Source of the DNA: a virus
IMG/VR virus record: IMGVR_UViG_3300036791_000272
Location: 1 to 30,355 of that record
Length of the DNA: 30,355 bases
Strand: one strand, 5' to 3'
Shown here: positions 1-8,601 of the stretch, piece by piece
Position numbering within the stretch: the stretch's first letter is position 1
Layout of the letters: each line of letters begins with the position of its first letter
Position numbers and translations under genes: made by a program
The notes under the pieces: model-generated
Told to the model about the DNA's origin: nothing
Databases searched by the model: none
The model's input: the letters and a program-made list of their open reading frames with translations, nothing else

Positions 1-312
1 CATGTCGGGGAAGACTCCGGTCGTAGCGTAGGCCAGCATGGGCGCAAGATCGAGCAGCATTCGCGCATCGACGTTGTCTTCGACCCACTCCTGCGTGAGA
101 TCCGGCTGCTTCGTCTTCAGCCCGTAGAAGAGCATGACGGCCAGCTTCTCCGGGTCGCGGAGGGACTCCCCCAGTCCCTCGCCGGATAGCACGCTGATGT
201 GGTGATCGACGCTCAACGCCTTGAGGATCTTCAGCGGGAAGCGCAATTCGAGCTTGCGCTCCGCGATGTCGAGGATGATCGGTTCGCCGGGGTTCGGTTT
301 GGTGTATGGCAT
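1..312 (-). CDS. Tail assembly chaperone, C-terminus cut by window edge
   Basis: The first 104 codons are visible; no stop is reached before position 1. The start ATG (312-310) lies 4 bp after the tail tube gene. The sequence is short-helix and charged (motifs LELRFPLKILKAL, EWVEDNV, LAPMLAYATTG) and lacks membrane segments. Its position directly after the major tail protein gene and its general character fit the tail assembly chaperones of siphoviruses, which bind the tape measure protein during tail assembly and are often extended by a programmed frameshift near their end. That frameshift region would lie outside the window. The tape measure gene would be expected next. The assignment rests mainly on synteny. 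Confidence 0.7.
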   Translation of the reverse strand, partial: MPYTKPNPGEPIILDIAERKLELRFPLKILKALSVDHHISVLSGEGLGESLRDPEKLAVMLFYGLKTKQPDLTQEWVEDNVDARMLLDLAPMLAYATTGVFPDM

Positions 313-316
313 GACG

Positions 317-1078
317 TTAGGTTCCGACCTGCGTGATGTTGAAGACGAGGTTAAGACCCGTGATCGTGATCGAGCCGCTGCGCGGCGTCCCCGGCGTGCC
401 CGCCGCGACCGCGTAATCGACCGCGCCGTCGCCCGTCTGCGGAGCCGTCGGGCTGGTGATCGTGATCCACGGGTCACTGGGGACCGCAGTCCACGGAGCG
501 TTGTCGCCGCCCGTCTTGACGGTGAACGTGCCGGATGGTGCGCCCGCGTTGGGCACGTTGAGGTCTTGCGCGGGCGTCAGGCTGATCGGCGAAGCGACGT
601 CGAGCATCGGGCTGGTGATGCGGATCGCGACGTTGCGCGTACAAACGCCCGCGACTTTGTAGTCCTCGCCCATCGTCTTGACGAAGCCCTGAAACTGGCG
701 CGTGCGGTGCGATTCGTTCGGCATCACCAGTTGAAACTTGGTCACGATGCGATTGAAGAACAGATACTCCATGCCGTAGGGCGAGCTGATGTTCTGCGTC
801 GGATCGTCTGGATTCCAGAAGCACGGGAACGCGAGATCGCCCAAGTCGATCAGGCCGGGGACGGTGCGCTTGATGGGAGCGCCGGAAGAGTGCGAGGTCA
901 CATCGACTTCGGCCATCGCGTTCGACGGACCCGTGATGTCGCCCACGCCCGCGATGGTCGTGTACGTTTCCGTCGGCGTGCTGCCGGATAGAACCTGAAC
1001 GAGCGTCCCGAATGCCGGGATGCCATCAATCGTTACGCCCGCCGCTGCTTTCGGCGTGGCTTGTTTGGTCGGCGTCAT
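317..1078 (-). CDS. Major tail tube protein with C-terminal BACON-like domain
   Basis: This 253-residue protein is the probable tail tube subunit. Residues about 10-165 look like a phage tail tube fold (TLVQVLSGS, motifs around GPSNAMAEVDVTSHSSG, a conserved LGDLAFPCFWNP stretch). Residues about 175-253 form a separate module with WTAVPSDPWITI, GDGAVDYAVA, TPRSGSITITG and a final ITQVG. That is the pattern of a BACON domain (W-x-W spacing, RSG-x-ITI, closing TQ), a beta-sandwich often linked to carbohydrate or surface binding. Such decorations sit on the outside of the tail tube and may aid adhesion. AAGGAG precedes the ATG, which overlaps the upstream stop by 4 bp. The domain order is clear; the role of the BACON part is inferred. 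Confidence 0.88.
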   Translation of the reverse strand: MTPTKQATPKAAAGVTIDGIPAFGTLVQVLSGSTPTETYTTIAGVGDITGPSNAMAEVDVTSHSSGAPIKRTVPGLIDLGDLAFPCFWNPDDPTQNISSPYGMEYLFFNRIVTKFQLVMPNESHRTRQFQGFVKTMGEDYKVAGVCTRNVAIRITSPMLDVASPISLTPAQDLNVPNAGAPSGTFTVKTGGDNAPWTAVPSDPWITITSPTAPQTGDGAVDYAVAAGTPGTPRSGSITITGLNLVFNITQVGT

Positions 1079-1554
1079 ATTGCATTACTCCTTACGGGTT
1101 GTCTTGCGGTGCGTCTTGCGGTTGTTGGTGTTACGGGTGGTGGTGCGGGATTCAAGTAGTTGAACATGATCTGATACTCCTGAATCACTTGATAGAGCAG
1201 CGTGTCGCTCTCCCATGCGAATGTCTGGGTCATGTAAAACGAGTGACCGAAGTGGACGTTCTCGAAGTCGCCCGAGAGCGTATCGAGGTACATGCGCAGC
1301 GAGTCGCCGATGGCGAGGGCGCGGGATTGCGACGTGTCGAAGATGGAGATCTGATACAGCCGTTCGATCTGATCGAGCGGTCCCGTCTGCGTCTTCAAGA
1401 GAATCGGCGAGACGGGCGCGACCATGAAGAACACGATGTAGGGAATCGTCGCCTTCGCGTTCGGCACTTGCGGAGCACGTATCAGGAAGACGCGATCCGC
1501 CACGAGATTCGTCTGAATCAGCAGGTCGCGGAGTGTCTGCTCGAAGATCACCAT
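1075..1554 (-). CDS. Tail terminator / tail completion protein
   Basis: This 159-residue protein lies between the gp10-like gene and the tail tube gene, the usual place of the tail terminator (DUF3168/gp17-like family). It opens with a helix (FEQTLRDLLIQTNLVADRVFLIRAPQ), then strands typical of the family (IPYIVFFMVAPVSP, LYQISIFDTSQSRALAIGDSLRMYLDTL). The C-terminus is Pro/Arg rich and probably disordered. The family forms the ring that ends tail polymerisation and joins tail to head. The stop overlaps the next start by 4 bp (ATGA). There is no direct sequence proof beyond pattern and position. Confidence 0.75.
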   Translation of the reverse strand: MVIFEQTLRDLLIQTNLVADRVFLIRAPQVPNAKATIPYIVFFMVAPVSPILLKTQTGPLDQIERLYQISIFDTSQSRALAIGDSLRMYLDTLSGDFENVHFGHSFYMTQTFAWESDTLLYQVIQEYQIMFNYLNPAPPPVTPTTARRTARQPVRSNAI

Positions 1555-1555
1555 G

Positions 1556-2017
1556 TCATGTCGGCGGATGGTAGGCGTTCGCGCTCACGGCCCCTTCGAC
1601 GATGCGCTTCACGTCGGGCGCGATGTCGTTCACGTACGTGCTCATGAATTGCAAGAGCGCGGGCCGGAAGAACGGCTTCGGCGACATCTTCGACGTGCCG
1701 AACTCGACCCACGCCGCGTACGGCGCGATGCGCTTCCGCGCCACGATGAAGACGCCGCGCTGCTTGGCGGGACCGACAGTCGCGATCATGCTGCGCTTCA
1801 GCGTTCCCGGTGGATACTTCGCCGCCGCCTTGCCCTCGACCTCCCGCGCGACGGGCGCGAGATTCTGCGCGTTCGCGACCATCGCCGATGCGGGTTTCAG
1901 AATCGCCGCCTTGATCTCCGGGTCCGTGTCGTCGAGCTTGATGCCCGCCGCCGCAAGCGTCTTTTTGATCTCCGCGATGCCTTCCCACTTGAAGCCGACC
2001 TTTGGTCCGCGTGCCAT
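1556..2017 (-). CDS. HK97 gp10-like tail-joining protein
   Basis: This 153-residue protein matches the HK97 gp10 family: N-terminal GFKWEGIAEIKKTLAAAG, the central basic stretch around NLAPVAR, KYPPGTLKRSM, then the hallmark YAAWVEFGTSKMSPKPFFRPAL near residues 109-131. Members sit at the head-tail interface and help tail completion. I chose the ATG at 2017 (protein begins MARGPKVGF). It has AGGG just upstream and starts after the preceding stop; a longer frame exists but runs into the previous gene. The product name is secure, the precise step less so. Confidence 0.88.
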   Translation of the reverse strand: MARGPKVGFKWEGIAEIKKTLAAAGIKLDDTDPEIKAAILKPASAMVANAQNLAPVAREVEGKAAAKYPPGTLKRSMIATVGPAKQRGVFIVARKRIAPYAAWVEFGTSKMSPKPFFRPALLQFMSTYVNDIAPDVKRIVEGAVSANAYHPPT

Positions 2018-2022
2018 TTGCC

Positions 2023-2484
2023 CTACGTGTGCAGGCTGATGTTGACCGTCGCCCATGCTTGCTGCCCGCTCAACGTCGCGGTCAACAGATCGGTTGACCC
2101 CGCCGCGATGGTCGCGGGCGCGGTATAGAGTCCGGTCGAACTCACCATGCCGAGCGATCCGCCGCTCAAGCTCCAGTCGAACGTCGGCGAGGCGACGGCG
2201 CTTCCGTCGGGATTCGTCGCCGTCGCCGCGAACTGCTGCGTCTCGCCGGGACCGAGCGATGCCGTCACCGGAGTAATGGACACGCGCACGCCCGCCTCAC
2301 GTTCCGTATACGTGAAGCTGTTGCCTTGCTTGTCCTGGCAGTTCATCGTGTGCGTGGTGCCGCTTCCGTCGAGCGTGACGGCGGCGTTCGACGTGGTGTA
2401 CGACGTGCCCGAGATGTACGTGTCGAGCGCGTCGAAGACGGGCTGCGGATCGTTGACCATCGCTCTCGTTTTGGGTGGTGTCAT
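2023..2484 (-). CDS. Virion protein with bacterial Ig-like domain
   Basis: This 153-residue protein starts in a 4-bp ATGA overlap with the adaptor gene. Residues about 1-65 (FDALDTYISGTSYTT, TLDGSGTTHTMNC) are not recognised. Residues about 68-153 form a Big_2-like immunoglobulin fold: VSITPVTASLGPGETQQF, then TFDWSLSGGSLGMVSSTGLYTAPA, ending in ATVNISL. The SxTGLYTAPA motif is typical of phage and cell-surface Ig modules. Its place between adaptor and gp10 suggests a neck or head-tail joint protein carrying a surface-exposed Ig decoration. That role is inferred from gene order. Confidence 0.8.
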   Translation of the reverse strand: MTPPKTRAMVNDPQPVFDALDTYISGTSYTTSNAAVTLDGSGTTHTMNCQDKQGNSFTYTEREAGVRVSITPVTASLGPGETQQFAATATNPDGSAVASPTFDWSLSGGSLGMVSSTGLYTAPATIAAGSTDLLTATLSGQQAWATVNISLHT

Positions 2485-2816
2485 AGAACCTCTTCGCAAG
2501 TGAGTTGAAGCTGCACGCGCCGACGCGCGATGTCGGCGATACCCCGGATCTGGTACGTGTGCTCGTGATCGACGATCTGCCAGCGCGGATCGACGTCGGT
2601 GCGATAGCGGATCGTGACCTCGACCAGCTTCGTCGCGACGGTGCGCCCGCCCTCGTTGATCTCCTGGCTGAAGCCGGGATCGACCGCAGCCCACACGTCG
2701 GAGACGGCCTGATATCCGGTGATCTCATCGTTGGTCGCGTTGTAGAGCGGCTGCATCAGCGTCACACGCTTGTCGAGTTCACCCGCGCCGAGTGTGGGGT
2801 CCGCCATCCGTGGCAT
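2481..2816 (-). CDS. Head-tail adaptor (head closure) protein
   Basis: This 111-residue protein has the classic layout of the Phage_H_T_join family: GELDKRVTLMQP at the start, a VWAAVDPG strand, a middle EVTIRYRTDVDPRWQIV, then YQIRGIADIARRRVQLQLTCEEV at the end. Members close the portal channel after packaging and dock the tail. The start at 2816 gives MPRMADP; a second ATG three codons on is equally possible because neither has a strong ribosome binding site. Its stop overlaps the start of the Ig-like gene. Confidence 0.87.
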   Translation of the reverse strand: MPRMADPTLGAGELDKRVTLMQPLYNATNDEITGYQAVSDVWAAVDPGFSQEINEGGRTVATKLVEVTIRYRTDVDPRWQIVDHEHTYQIRGIADIARRRVQLQLTCEEVL

Positions 2817-2817
2817 G

Positions 2818-3516
2818 TCAGTAGTTCGGGTAGTCGCGTTCGCCCGAGAGCAGCACTTGATAGGCGAGAGGCATCTCGACGCCGACGCTCGTCTTGCCCG
2901 TGGTCACCGCTTCGCGATTGCGATACCAATGCGCGATCAGCATGAGCATCGCTTGCTTGATGTTCTCGCCCATCGTGTCGTCGATTTGGTAGCGCAGATA
3001 GTTTTCGGTGTGCAGCCGCGCGGCCATTTCGTACTGCTCCAGCAGCGAATCGTCGGCGGTCTGATCCGGCTCAATCTTGCATTGCAGCTTGATCTCGGGG
3101 AGCATGAGCACGGGCGGGCGGCTCTCTGCGGAGCCGGATGGCGTGACGGGCGGCGGCGGCGAAGACGCGTCCGTCTGATTCGCCCAGTCCCACGCGATAG
3201 TCGAATCGAGCATCGCGCGGATCGTCACTTGATTGGTGATGAAGTTGTCCTGATCCTCGTATCCTCCCGGCTCGAAGCTCCGCGCCGGGAACGGATCGGT
3301 CGGCACGCGCACGAAGGGCACTTGCGGCGGCAACGGGTCGCCGGGATTGAGAAGCGGATCGACCTTCTTCTCGGTCGGTCCCGGCAAATTGCGGAGCCGC
3401 GCGGCACCTTCCTTGATGAGCGCGGCTCCGACGGCATCCGGCACGCTCAACACCGCCCCGGCGCGGACGCGGCTCCCTCCGGGGAACGCGATGTCTTTGA
3501 GTGTCTGGATGATCAT
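2818..3516 (-). CDS. Head-tail connector (gp6-like) with extra N-terminal domain
   Basis: This 232-residue protein is longer than the usual ~100-residue connector. Residues about 130-232 (LPEIKLQCKIEPDQTADDSLLEQYEMAARLHTENYL, then helices and HWYRNREAV, ending AYQVLLSGERDYPNY) fit the gp6-like connector family that forms the ring under the portal. Residues 1-42 (TLKDIAFPGG, VRAGAVLSVPDAVGAALIKEGAARL) are a small beta domain seen as a stand-alone protein in many phages. A Pro-rich linker (residues 55-130) joins the two. The fused small domain resembles the separate protein at 8907-9050. Confidence 0.82.
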   Translation of the reverse strand: MIIQTLKDIAFPGGSRVRAGAVLSVPDAVGAALIKEGAARLRNLPGPTEKKVDPLLNPGDPLPPQVPFVRVPTDPFPARSFEPGGYEDQDNFITNQVTIRAMLDSTIAWDWANQTDASSPPPPVTPSGSAESRPPVLMLPEIKLQCKIEPDQTADDSLLEQYEMAARLHTENYLRYQIDDTMGENIKQAMLMLIAHWYRNREAVTTGKTSVGVEMPLAYQVLLSGERDYPNY

Positions 3517-3522
3517 GGCGTA

Positions 3523-4872
3523 TTACTTCTTCGCGGGCGCTGCTCCCGGCAAGGCACCGCCGTTCGCGCCGACGAGGAACGGCCCACCACCCGCGCACGG
3601 CGGGCACTGGAACGGGCCGCACACGAATGCGGTCGGCACGAAGACGGCGAAGGCGACGCGCTCTTCACCGCGCAGCGTGACCAAGTTGCGCACGAAGTCG
3701 TCTTCGTTCTGGAAGGCGATCTCGACGGTCACCGTCTCGCGGTCGAATAACGCGCACTGGCCGGGGAATGCGCCGACCAGAAAGTCGCCGACGGTGATGT
3801 TCGGCGTGGTGATGACGGGTAGGCCCCAGAGCCGCAACAGACCGTCCTCGCGCGGAGAGCGGTCGGCCAGCACGTAGCTGCCATACGTCGTCTTCAGCAT
3901 TTCGATCTTCGCTTCATCCGTCGGGTTGAGGATGATCGCGGTCGGGTAATAGAACAGATTCTCGATGTGAGTCGCCGCGATGTTCAATTCGTCAATCGAC
4001 GTGAAGGTATTGCCCGTTCCGGGTGGCGTCCAGAAGGTCGCGATCTTCGTCGCTTGCGGCATCAGGCCGAAGAGATGCCCCGCCGTGTTGTCGCCGTAGA
4101 GAATCTCCCTGTCCTCTTTGAGCAGCACGAACTGGCTCAGTCTCTGCTCGATGGTCGCCATGATGAACGCGACATCCTGCGCCATCTGCCGCGATACTTT
4201 CACGTAGTTCGCGATGGTGCGAACGTTCGCCGTGTGATCGGTGTAGGTGACGCCCGTCTGTAGCTTCTTGTCGCCTTCGAGCACCTGATAGTCCGCCGTC
4301 GGCGCGGTCCAGACTTCGCTAACGTACTCGACGGCGTTGGTTCCGTCCAAAGGGATCACGGGCACCACGTCGCGCATCACGAGCGGAGCGAAGCGCTGCG
4401 GGATCAGGCCGACGCGATACGGGAAGATCGGATAGTTGCCGACGGGCGGCGTGATCACGGTCGGCCCGCCTTCGACGATGGTCGTCGCGGCCTTCGTGAC
4501 GTCGGGGCGCAGCCGCGCCTTCACCGTGGTCTGCATGTTGAAGCGCCCGTTGAAGTTGCACGCCTTGAAGCCATCAGACTCCACGATCTGATGTGCCAGC
4601 GTCTTGGCTTCGATCAGCCCCGGCCCGCCGCTTCCGGGTAGCCGGGACGTGCGCTGCGCGAGAGCGGTCATCTGCGTGACGATCTCGCTGTACTTGTCGT
4701 CGAACTTTTTGTTCATGTCCGCGTCGAGCTTCGCTACCTTCTCCCGTAGTTCGGGATCGACGTAGCCCTTCGTGTCGCGGTCGGCGATTCCCTGCTTCAC
4801 CGTGTCGATCCATTCGGTGCGCAGCTTCTGGATAAGCGCCTTGTCTTCTGGCGTCATCTGTGGTTCAGGCAT
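3523..4872 (-). CDS. Major capsid protein, HK97 fold
   Basis: This 449-residue protein follows the prohead protease and carries HK97-type capsid features: a charged helical N-terminal delta region (residues 1-80), then EGGPTVITPP leading into the E-loop and P-domain, VKVSRQMAQDV for the spine helix, and LLRLWGLPVITTPN with GDFLVGAFPGQCALFDRE near the end, a strongly conserved stretch in this family. The extreme C-terminus is unusual, with three cysteines (VCGPFQCPPCAGG) and a Gly/Ala tail. GGAGAAA precedes the start at a good distance. The delta region is probably removed by the neighbouring protease. Confidence 0.95.
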   Translation of the reverse strand: MPEPQMTPEDKALIQKLRTEWIDTVKQGIADRDTKGYVDPELREKVAKLDADMNKKFDDKYSEIVTQMTALAQRTSRLPGSGGPGLIEAKTLAHQIVESDGFKACNFNGRFNMQTTVKARLRPDVTKAATTIVEGGPTVITPPVGNYPIFPYRVGLIPQRFAPLVMRDVVPVIPLDGTNAVEYVSEVWTAPTADYQVLEGDKKLQTGVTYTDHTANVRTIANYVKVSRQMAQDVAFIMATIEQRLSQFVLLKEDREILYGDNTAGHLFGLMPQATKIATFWTPPGTGNTFTSIDELNIAATHIENLFYYPTAIILNPTDEAKIEMLKTTYGSYVLADRSPREDGLLRLWGLPVITTPNITVGDFLVGAFPGQCALFDRETVTVEIAFQNEDDFVRNLVTLRGEERVAFAVFVPTAFVCGPFQCPPCAGGGPFLVGANGGALPGAAPAKK

Positions 4873-4875
4873 TGG

Positions 4876-5526
4876 CTATTTCTCCGGCTGCGCGAGTAAG
4901 CCGCGCAGCAGTCTGTTGCCATTGGCGTCGTCGGGCATCCCGCACGGCGACAGATTCAGGCTGGCAACGCAGCGCAGAATGCGCTTCGCATCGGCCCGTG
5001 AGAAGTTCTCTGCCTCCCGCAGATATTTCTCGAAGTCGCGGAACGTCTTCACGTCCGCGATGTAAGCCTTCGGTTGTGCCGGAAAGGGCGTGATCGACAC
5101 TTCCCACAAATTGATTTCCTTGATCGTGCGCCCGTCGTCGCCCCAGTCCCAGTCGAGCGCGTCGAAGCCGATGCTCATGCCCATGCGGAAGTCGGCGTCG
5201 GCGGCGGCTTGCAGAAGCTGAAACATGTCGTTGCCCGCCGACGTGCTCGTCGCCAGTTGCCCGTTGAGCAGCAGCCCCTTGCCGTCCTCCGCGAGTGATG
5301 TCGAGAAGCCGACCATCTGATCGGGATCGTGGTTCATCAGAATCGGCACCTTGCCGCGCCGATCCTTGATCGACTGCGCGAACGCTCCCGGCGCGATCTG
5401 ATCGCCTTGCAGATCCTTCGTGTACGCCGACGCGTAGCCGCTGAACGCGCCCGTCTTGCCGTCGTCGGCCTTCAGATCGAGCAACGGGAACGTCTTGTGT
5501 TCCCGCTCCAAATGAATCGCTGGCAT
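4876..5526 (-). CDS. Prohead protease, peptidase family S78
   Basis: This 216-residue maturation protease trims the capsid protein scaffold region after prohead assembly. Visible family marks are FSGYASAYTKDLQGDQI (residues 28-44), PILMNHD with the probable catalytic His66, MSIGF with the probable catalytic Ser118, and LWEVSITPFPA (140-150). The order portal-protease-capsid is the standard one. A clear AAGGAG lies upstream of the ATG. Nothing in the sequence suggests loss of function. Confidence 0.93.
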   Translation of the reverse strand: MPAIHLEREHKTFPLLDLKADDGKTGAFSGYASAYTKDLQGDQIAPGAFAQSIKDRRGKVPILMNHDPDQMVGFSTSLAEDGKGLLLNGQLATSTSAGNDMFQLLQAAADADFRMGMSIGFDALDWDWGDDGRTIKEINLWEVSITPFPAQPKAYIADVKTFRDFEKYLREAENFSRADAKRILRCVASLNLSPCGMPDDANGNRLLRGLLAQPEK

Positions 5527-5532
5527 CGTTAG

Positions 5533-6867
5533 CTACTCCTTCCCCGTGCTCACGGGCGCGGGCTTCGGCGGCATCGGCGGCGGCGGCACTTGCCCCACCG
5601 GGACCGCGACCATGTTGAGCGGCGAGAGGTAATCGTCGCCGCCCTTCACCGTGTTCATGTCTTCCTTCGTCCGCACGTCGTTCGTGGAGAGCCAGCCCCA
5701 CTGGCGACCGACGGCGTACGCCGCATAGCGCGATGCGATGTCGCCGCGCTCGAAGGCGTCGAGGTTGAAGCGCCACGAATTCTCTGGATCGAGCAGCGCT
5801 TTATCGACGCCTTGCTCCAACGCACGCACGTAGGGATACAACGTGTAACGCACGAACTCGATGGACTGCTGCTCCACGGACGCATACGTCGGCTTGTCCA
5901 TCGCGCCGATCAGATGCGGCGGCACGCCGAAGATGCGGGCGATCTGCTCGACGCTGAAGCGCTGCTCTTGGATGTACTGCAACTGCTCCGGGGGAATGCC
6001 GATAGCCGAGTACTTCGTGCCCTCTTCGAGAATCGCGATCTGCCCCGCGTTGCCGGGACCAGCGTGCAGATCGGTCCACGATTGCCGGATGCGATCCACC
6101 TGTTCCTTTTTCAGAATGCCGGGATATTCGAGCACGCCGGAAGGTTGCCCGCCGTTGTTGTAGAGCGCGGTTGCGTAGCTCGTCGATGCGTTGGCGAGTC
6201 CGATGGTCATCTGGTGATAGATCAGTACGGGCAAACCGAAGTAGCCGTCCATCGTGAACACGCGATGATGGATGATCTCGTCTTCGGAGAAGATGTTGAA
6301 CTTGCCGCGAAAGTCCGAATAGTAGTAGCTGAACGTGCCGTCGAGATTGAGCACCATCGACACGCGTGCCGGATTGAGCGGCCAGACGCCGACCACTTCG
6401 CCGTTGAGCCGATCTACCCATGTGTAGCCGTTGCCGTAAAGCAAGAGGCCGAGCAGCGTCGGTTGCAGCCACTGCTGCATGGTCATCATCGGATTCGGCG
6501 ACTGCGTGAGCAGACCGAAGAGCGGATGATTGACGTCGGCCACTTTGCCGTCGGGCGTGATCTTGAACAGTTGCGTCGGGAGCGCGGAGAGCGACGTCGA
6601 GATCAGTCGGCAACAGGCCCACACCGCCGCGCTGGCGAGGGCCGCATTCGCGGCGGGCGAGATGCCGACGACTCCCGGCATCGTGTTCACGGGCGTGCCC
6701 GCCGAGCGGAAGCCGCTATCGCCCGTCGTCTGGATCGGCGTGCCGTGAACCGCCTTCAGCACGTTCGGCTCGTGGGCCTTGCCGCCGTTGCCGTTGTTGC
6801 CGCCGTTGCGGTTGCGACCGAAACGGATCGGCAAGTTCGGAAAGAATCGCTGGATCAGATCGACCAT
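5533..6867 (-). CDS. Portal protein, HK97 gp3-like
   Basis: This 444-residue protein is the portal dodecamer subunit through which DNA is packaged. Hallmarks are SAAVWACCRLISTSLSALP, the LLLYGNGYTWVDR stretch, NPARVSMVLNLDG, FSEDEIIHHRVF, then EQIARIFGVPPHLIGAMDKPTYASVEQQ, and SWRFNLDAFERGDIASRY with WLSTNDVRTKEDMN near the end. The N-terminus has an Asn/Gly-rich spacer (RNRNGGNNGNGG). I start it at ATG 6867, which overlaps the terminase end by 13 bp; the longer frame upstream is antiparallel noise in the terminase gene. The C-terminus is Pro-rich. Confidence 0.95.
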   Translation of the reverse strand: MVDLIQRFFPNLPIRFGRNRNGGNNGNGGKAHEPNVLKAVHGTPIQTTGDSGFRSAGTPVNTMPGVVGISPAANAALASAAVWACCRLISTSLSALPTQLFKITPDGKVADVNHPLFGLLTQSPNPMMTMQQWLQPTLLGLLLYGNGYTWVDRLNGEVVGVWPLNPARVSMVLNLDGTFSYYYSDFRGKFNIFSEDEIIHHRVFTMDGYFGLPVLIYHQMTIGLANASTSYATALYNNGGQPSGVLEYPGILKKEQVDRIRQSWTDLHAGPGNAGQIAILEEGTKYSAIGIPPEQLQYIQEQRFSVEQIARIFGVPPHLIGAMDKPTYASVEQQSIEFVRYTLYPYVRALEQGVDKALLDPENSWRFNLDAFERGDIASRYAAYAVGRQWGWLSTNDVRTKEDMNTVKGGDDYLSPLNMVAVPVGQVPPPPMPPKPAPVSTGKE

Positions 6868-8594
6868 AAGCCACGGTTCTCGTAATCGGCTCTCGCGCCA
6901 GAGCGGTACATGCCCCGGTGAATGCACATGAGCAGCGCGACGACGCCGTCGATCTTCTTCTCGTCGGAGTCCTTCGTCGGCTTCATCAGATCGCCGGAAC
7001 GCTGCACCTTGACGTTCGACATCATCCACGCGAGAACGGGATCGCCATCGTGCCGGATCTTGCCCGAAAGGGCCAGGCCCTCCAGTTCGACCATCGCGGG
7101 CGACAGATTCGGCGCGGTCTGACGCACCTCGACGGGCTTGCGCAGTCCCGCCTTCTCGATGTCCACGATCAGCGGTCCCGCGTCGAACGGGTCGAGCGCG
7201 ATCTCGCGCGTGTCGAACTGCGCGGCGAAGTCGGCCAGCGTGCCGATGATGTAGTCGAAGTCGGTGACCACTCCGGGTGTCGCCGTGAGCCGCCCCAGTG
7301 CTTCCCATGTTTGGTAGTGCCCGTTCTCGGCGCGGTTGACCGTGTCTTCGGGCAGATAGTAGCGACCGAAGACGGCCCAATAGTCGCGGGCGGTTTTCGA
7401 CCATCGCGGCGACTGCTCTGTCGTGGCCGTCGGTGGGAACGCGATCACGAGCGCGGCGATATCGTTGCGCAGCGCGAGGTCGATCCCGATGAAGCACTCC
7501 TGCCCCGCGAAGTCGGCGATGTCGAGCTTCGGGTCGGCGCACTTGTCCCACACGCCAGCCGGAAGCCACGTAATCGCGGCGTTGACCCAGATGTTCAGAT
7601 GCTTGTTGAAGAACGCGCTCTGCTCCGACGGCATCTGCATCGCGCGTTTCGCCATGCTGCGGAAGCTCTCCGGGTAGATCGAGACGCCGTAGTTCGGATT
7701 CGCCTTCATCCAGGTGCGCTCGTCGAACGGGTCGTCGTCGTCGTCGCGCGTGTAGATGATGCCGAAGTACGTGTCGTCTTCGACCGTGCCGTTCAGGATG
7801 TCGACCACATGCCCGCGTTGGTCGTAGCAGATGCCCGCGCGGTTCAGGCCCGCCGTGGTGATCGCCCAGATGAGCGGCTGCGCCCGCGATCCGGTGGCGG
7901 TCTGAAGCACGTCCCAGAGTTGGCGATTGGGATGCGCGTGCAGTTCGTCGATCAGCGCGGCGTGAACGTTCAGGCCGTCGAGGCTCGAATACTCCGCGCT
8001 CAACGCCTCGAACTTGCTGGCCGTTTCGGGCACCGCGATCACATGCGCGAGAACCTCGACGCCGAAGCGCGAACGGTAGCCCGCCTCGCGTCTCGCCATC
8101 AGTTGCGCGTCGGTGAAAATTACCTTCGCCTGATGGAGCGCACTCGCCGCGCTCACGATGTGCGCTCCCTGCTCCCCGTCGCACGCCAGCAGATACAGAC
8201 CGATCGCGCTCGTCAACGTGCTCTTCGCGTTCTTGCGCGGGATCTCGATGTAGACGATGCGGAACCGCCGCGTCTTCGTCGCCGTGCATTGCCAGCCGAA
8301 GACGACCACGATGATGAAGCACTGCCACGGCTCCAGTTCGAGCCGCTTCCGCGCGTTCGCCCAGACGCCCCGGATGTGCGGGAACCGCTGCACGATGTCG
8401 CACACGCGGTTGCCTTGCGCGGCGTCGAAGTAATACGGCGAGTCCTTGCCCTTGAAGCGCTCCAGATCGTCGAGTTGCCGCTGACACGCGCGGCGGACCC
8501 AGAGGCACGCGGGGATCTCGTCGGCGACGACGGCGCGGGCATACTCCAGCGCACGCTCGACGAACGGCAATGTCGGCGCGGCGGTCTTCGACAT
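6855..8594 (-). CDS. terL: Large terminase subunit, Terminase_1 family
   Basis: This 579-residue packaging ATPase-nuclease cuts and translocates phage DNA into the prohead. The ATPase half shows the degenerate Walker A IPRKNAKST (residues 118-126), Walker B ALIDE (213-217), and the coupling motif around WAITTAGL (243-250). The nuclease half carries FIGIDLALRNDIAAL with Asp372, an aspartate region near IALDPFDAG and KKIDGVVALLM toward the end, as in the HK97 gp2-like group. Length and motifs fit a full-length enzyme. It begins 7 bp after the small gene upstream. Confidence 0.96.
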   Translation of the reverse strand: MSKTAAPTLPFVERALEYARAVVADEIPACLWVRRACQRQLDDLERFKGKDSPYYFDAAQGNRVCDIVQRFPHIRGVWANARKRLELEPWQCFIIVVVFGWQCTATKTRRFRIVYIEIPRKNAKSTLTSAIGLYLLACDGEQGAHIVSAASALHQAKVIFTDAQLMARREAGYRSRFGVEVLAHVIAVPETASKFEALSAEYSSLDGLNVHAALIDELHAHPNRQLWDVLQTATGSRAQPLIWAITTAGLNRAGICYDQRGHVVDILNGTVEDDTYFGIIYTRDDDDDPFDERTWMKANPNYGVSIYPESFRSMAKRAMQMPSEQSAFFNKHLNIWVNAAITWLPAGVWDKCADPKLDIADFAGQECFIGIDLALRNDIAALVIAFPPTATTEQSPRWSKTARDYWAVFGRYYLPEDTVNRAENGHYQTWEALGRLTATPGVVTDFDYIIGTLADFAAQFDTREIALDPFDAGPLIVDIEKAGLRKPVEVRQTAPNLSPAMVELEGLALSGKIRHDGDPVLAWMMSNVKVQRSGDLMKPTKDSDEKKIDGVVALLMCIHRGMYRSGARADYENRGLWSI

Positions 8595-8601
8595 CAGTGC
8601 A

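Noticed and set aside
5533-8508. Single 991-residue protein covering portal and terminase DNA
   Set aside because: Only the last 444 residues read as portal. The upstream part is an Arg-rich frame antagonistic to the true terminase gene; the ATG at 6867 is the real portal start.
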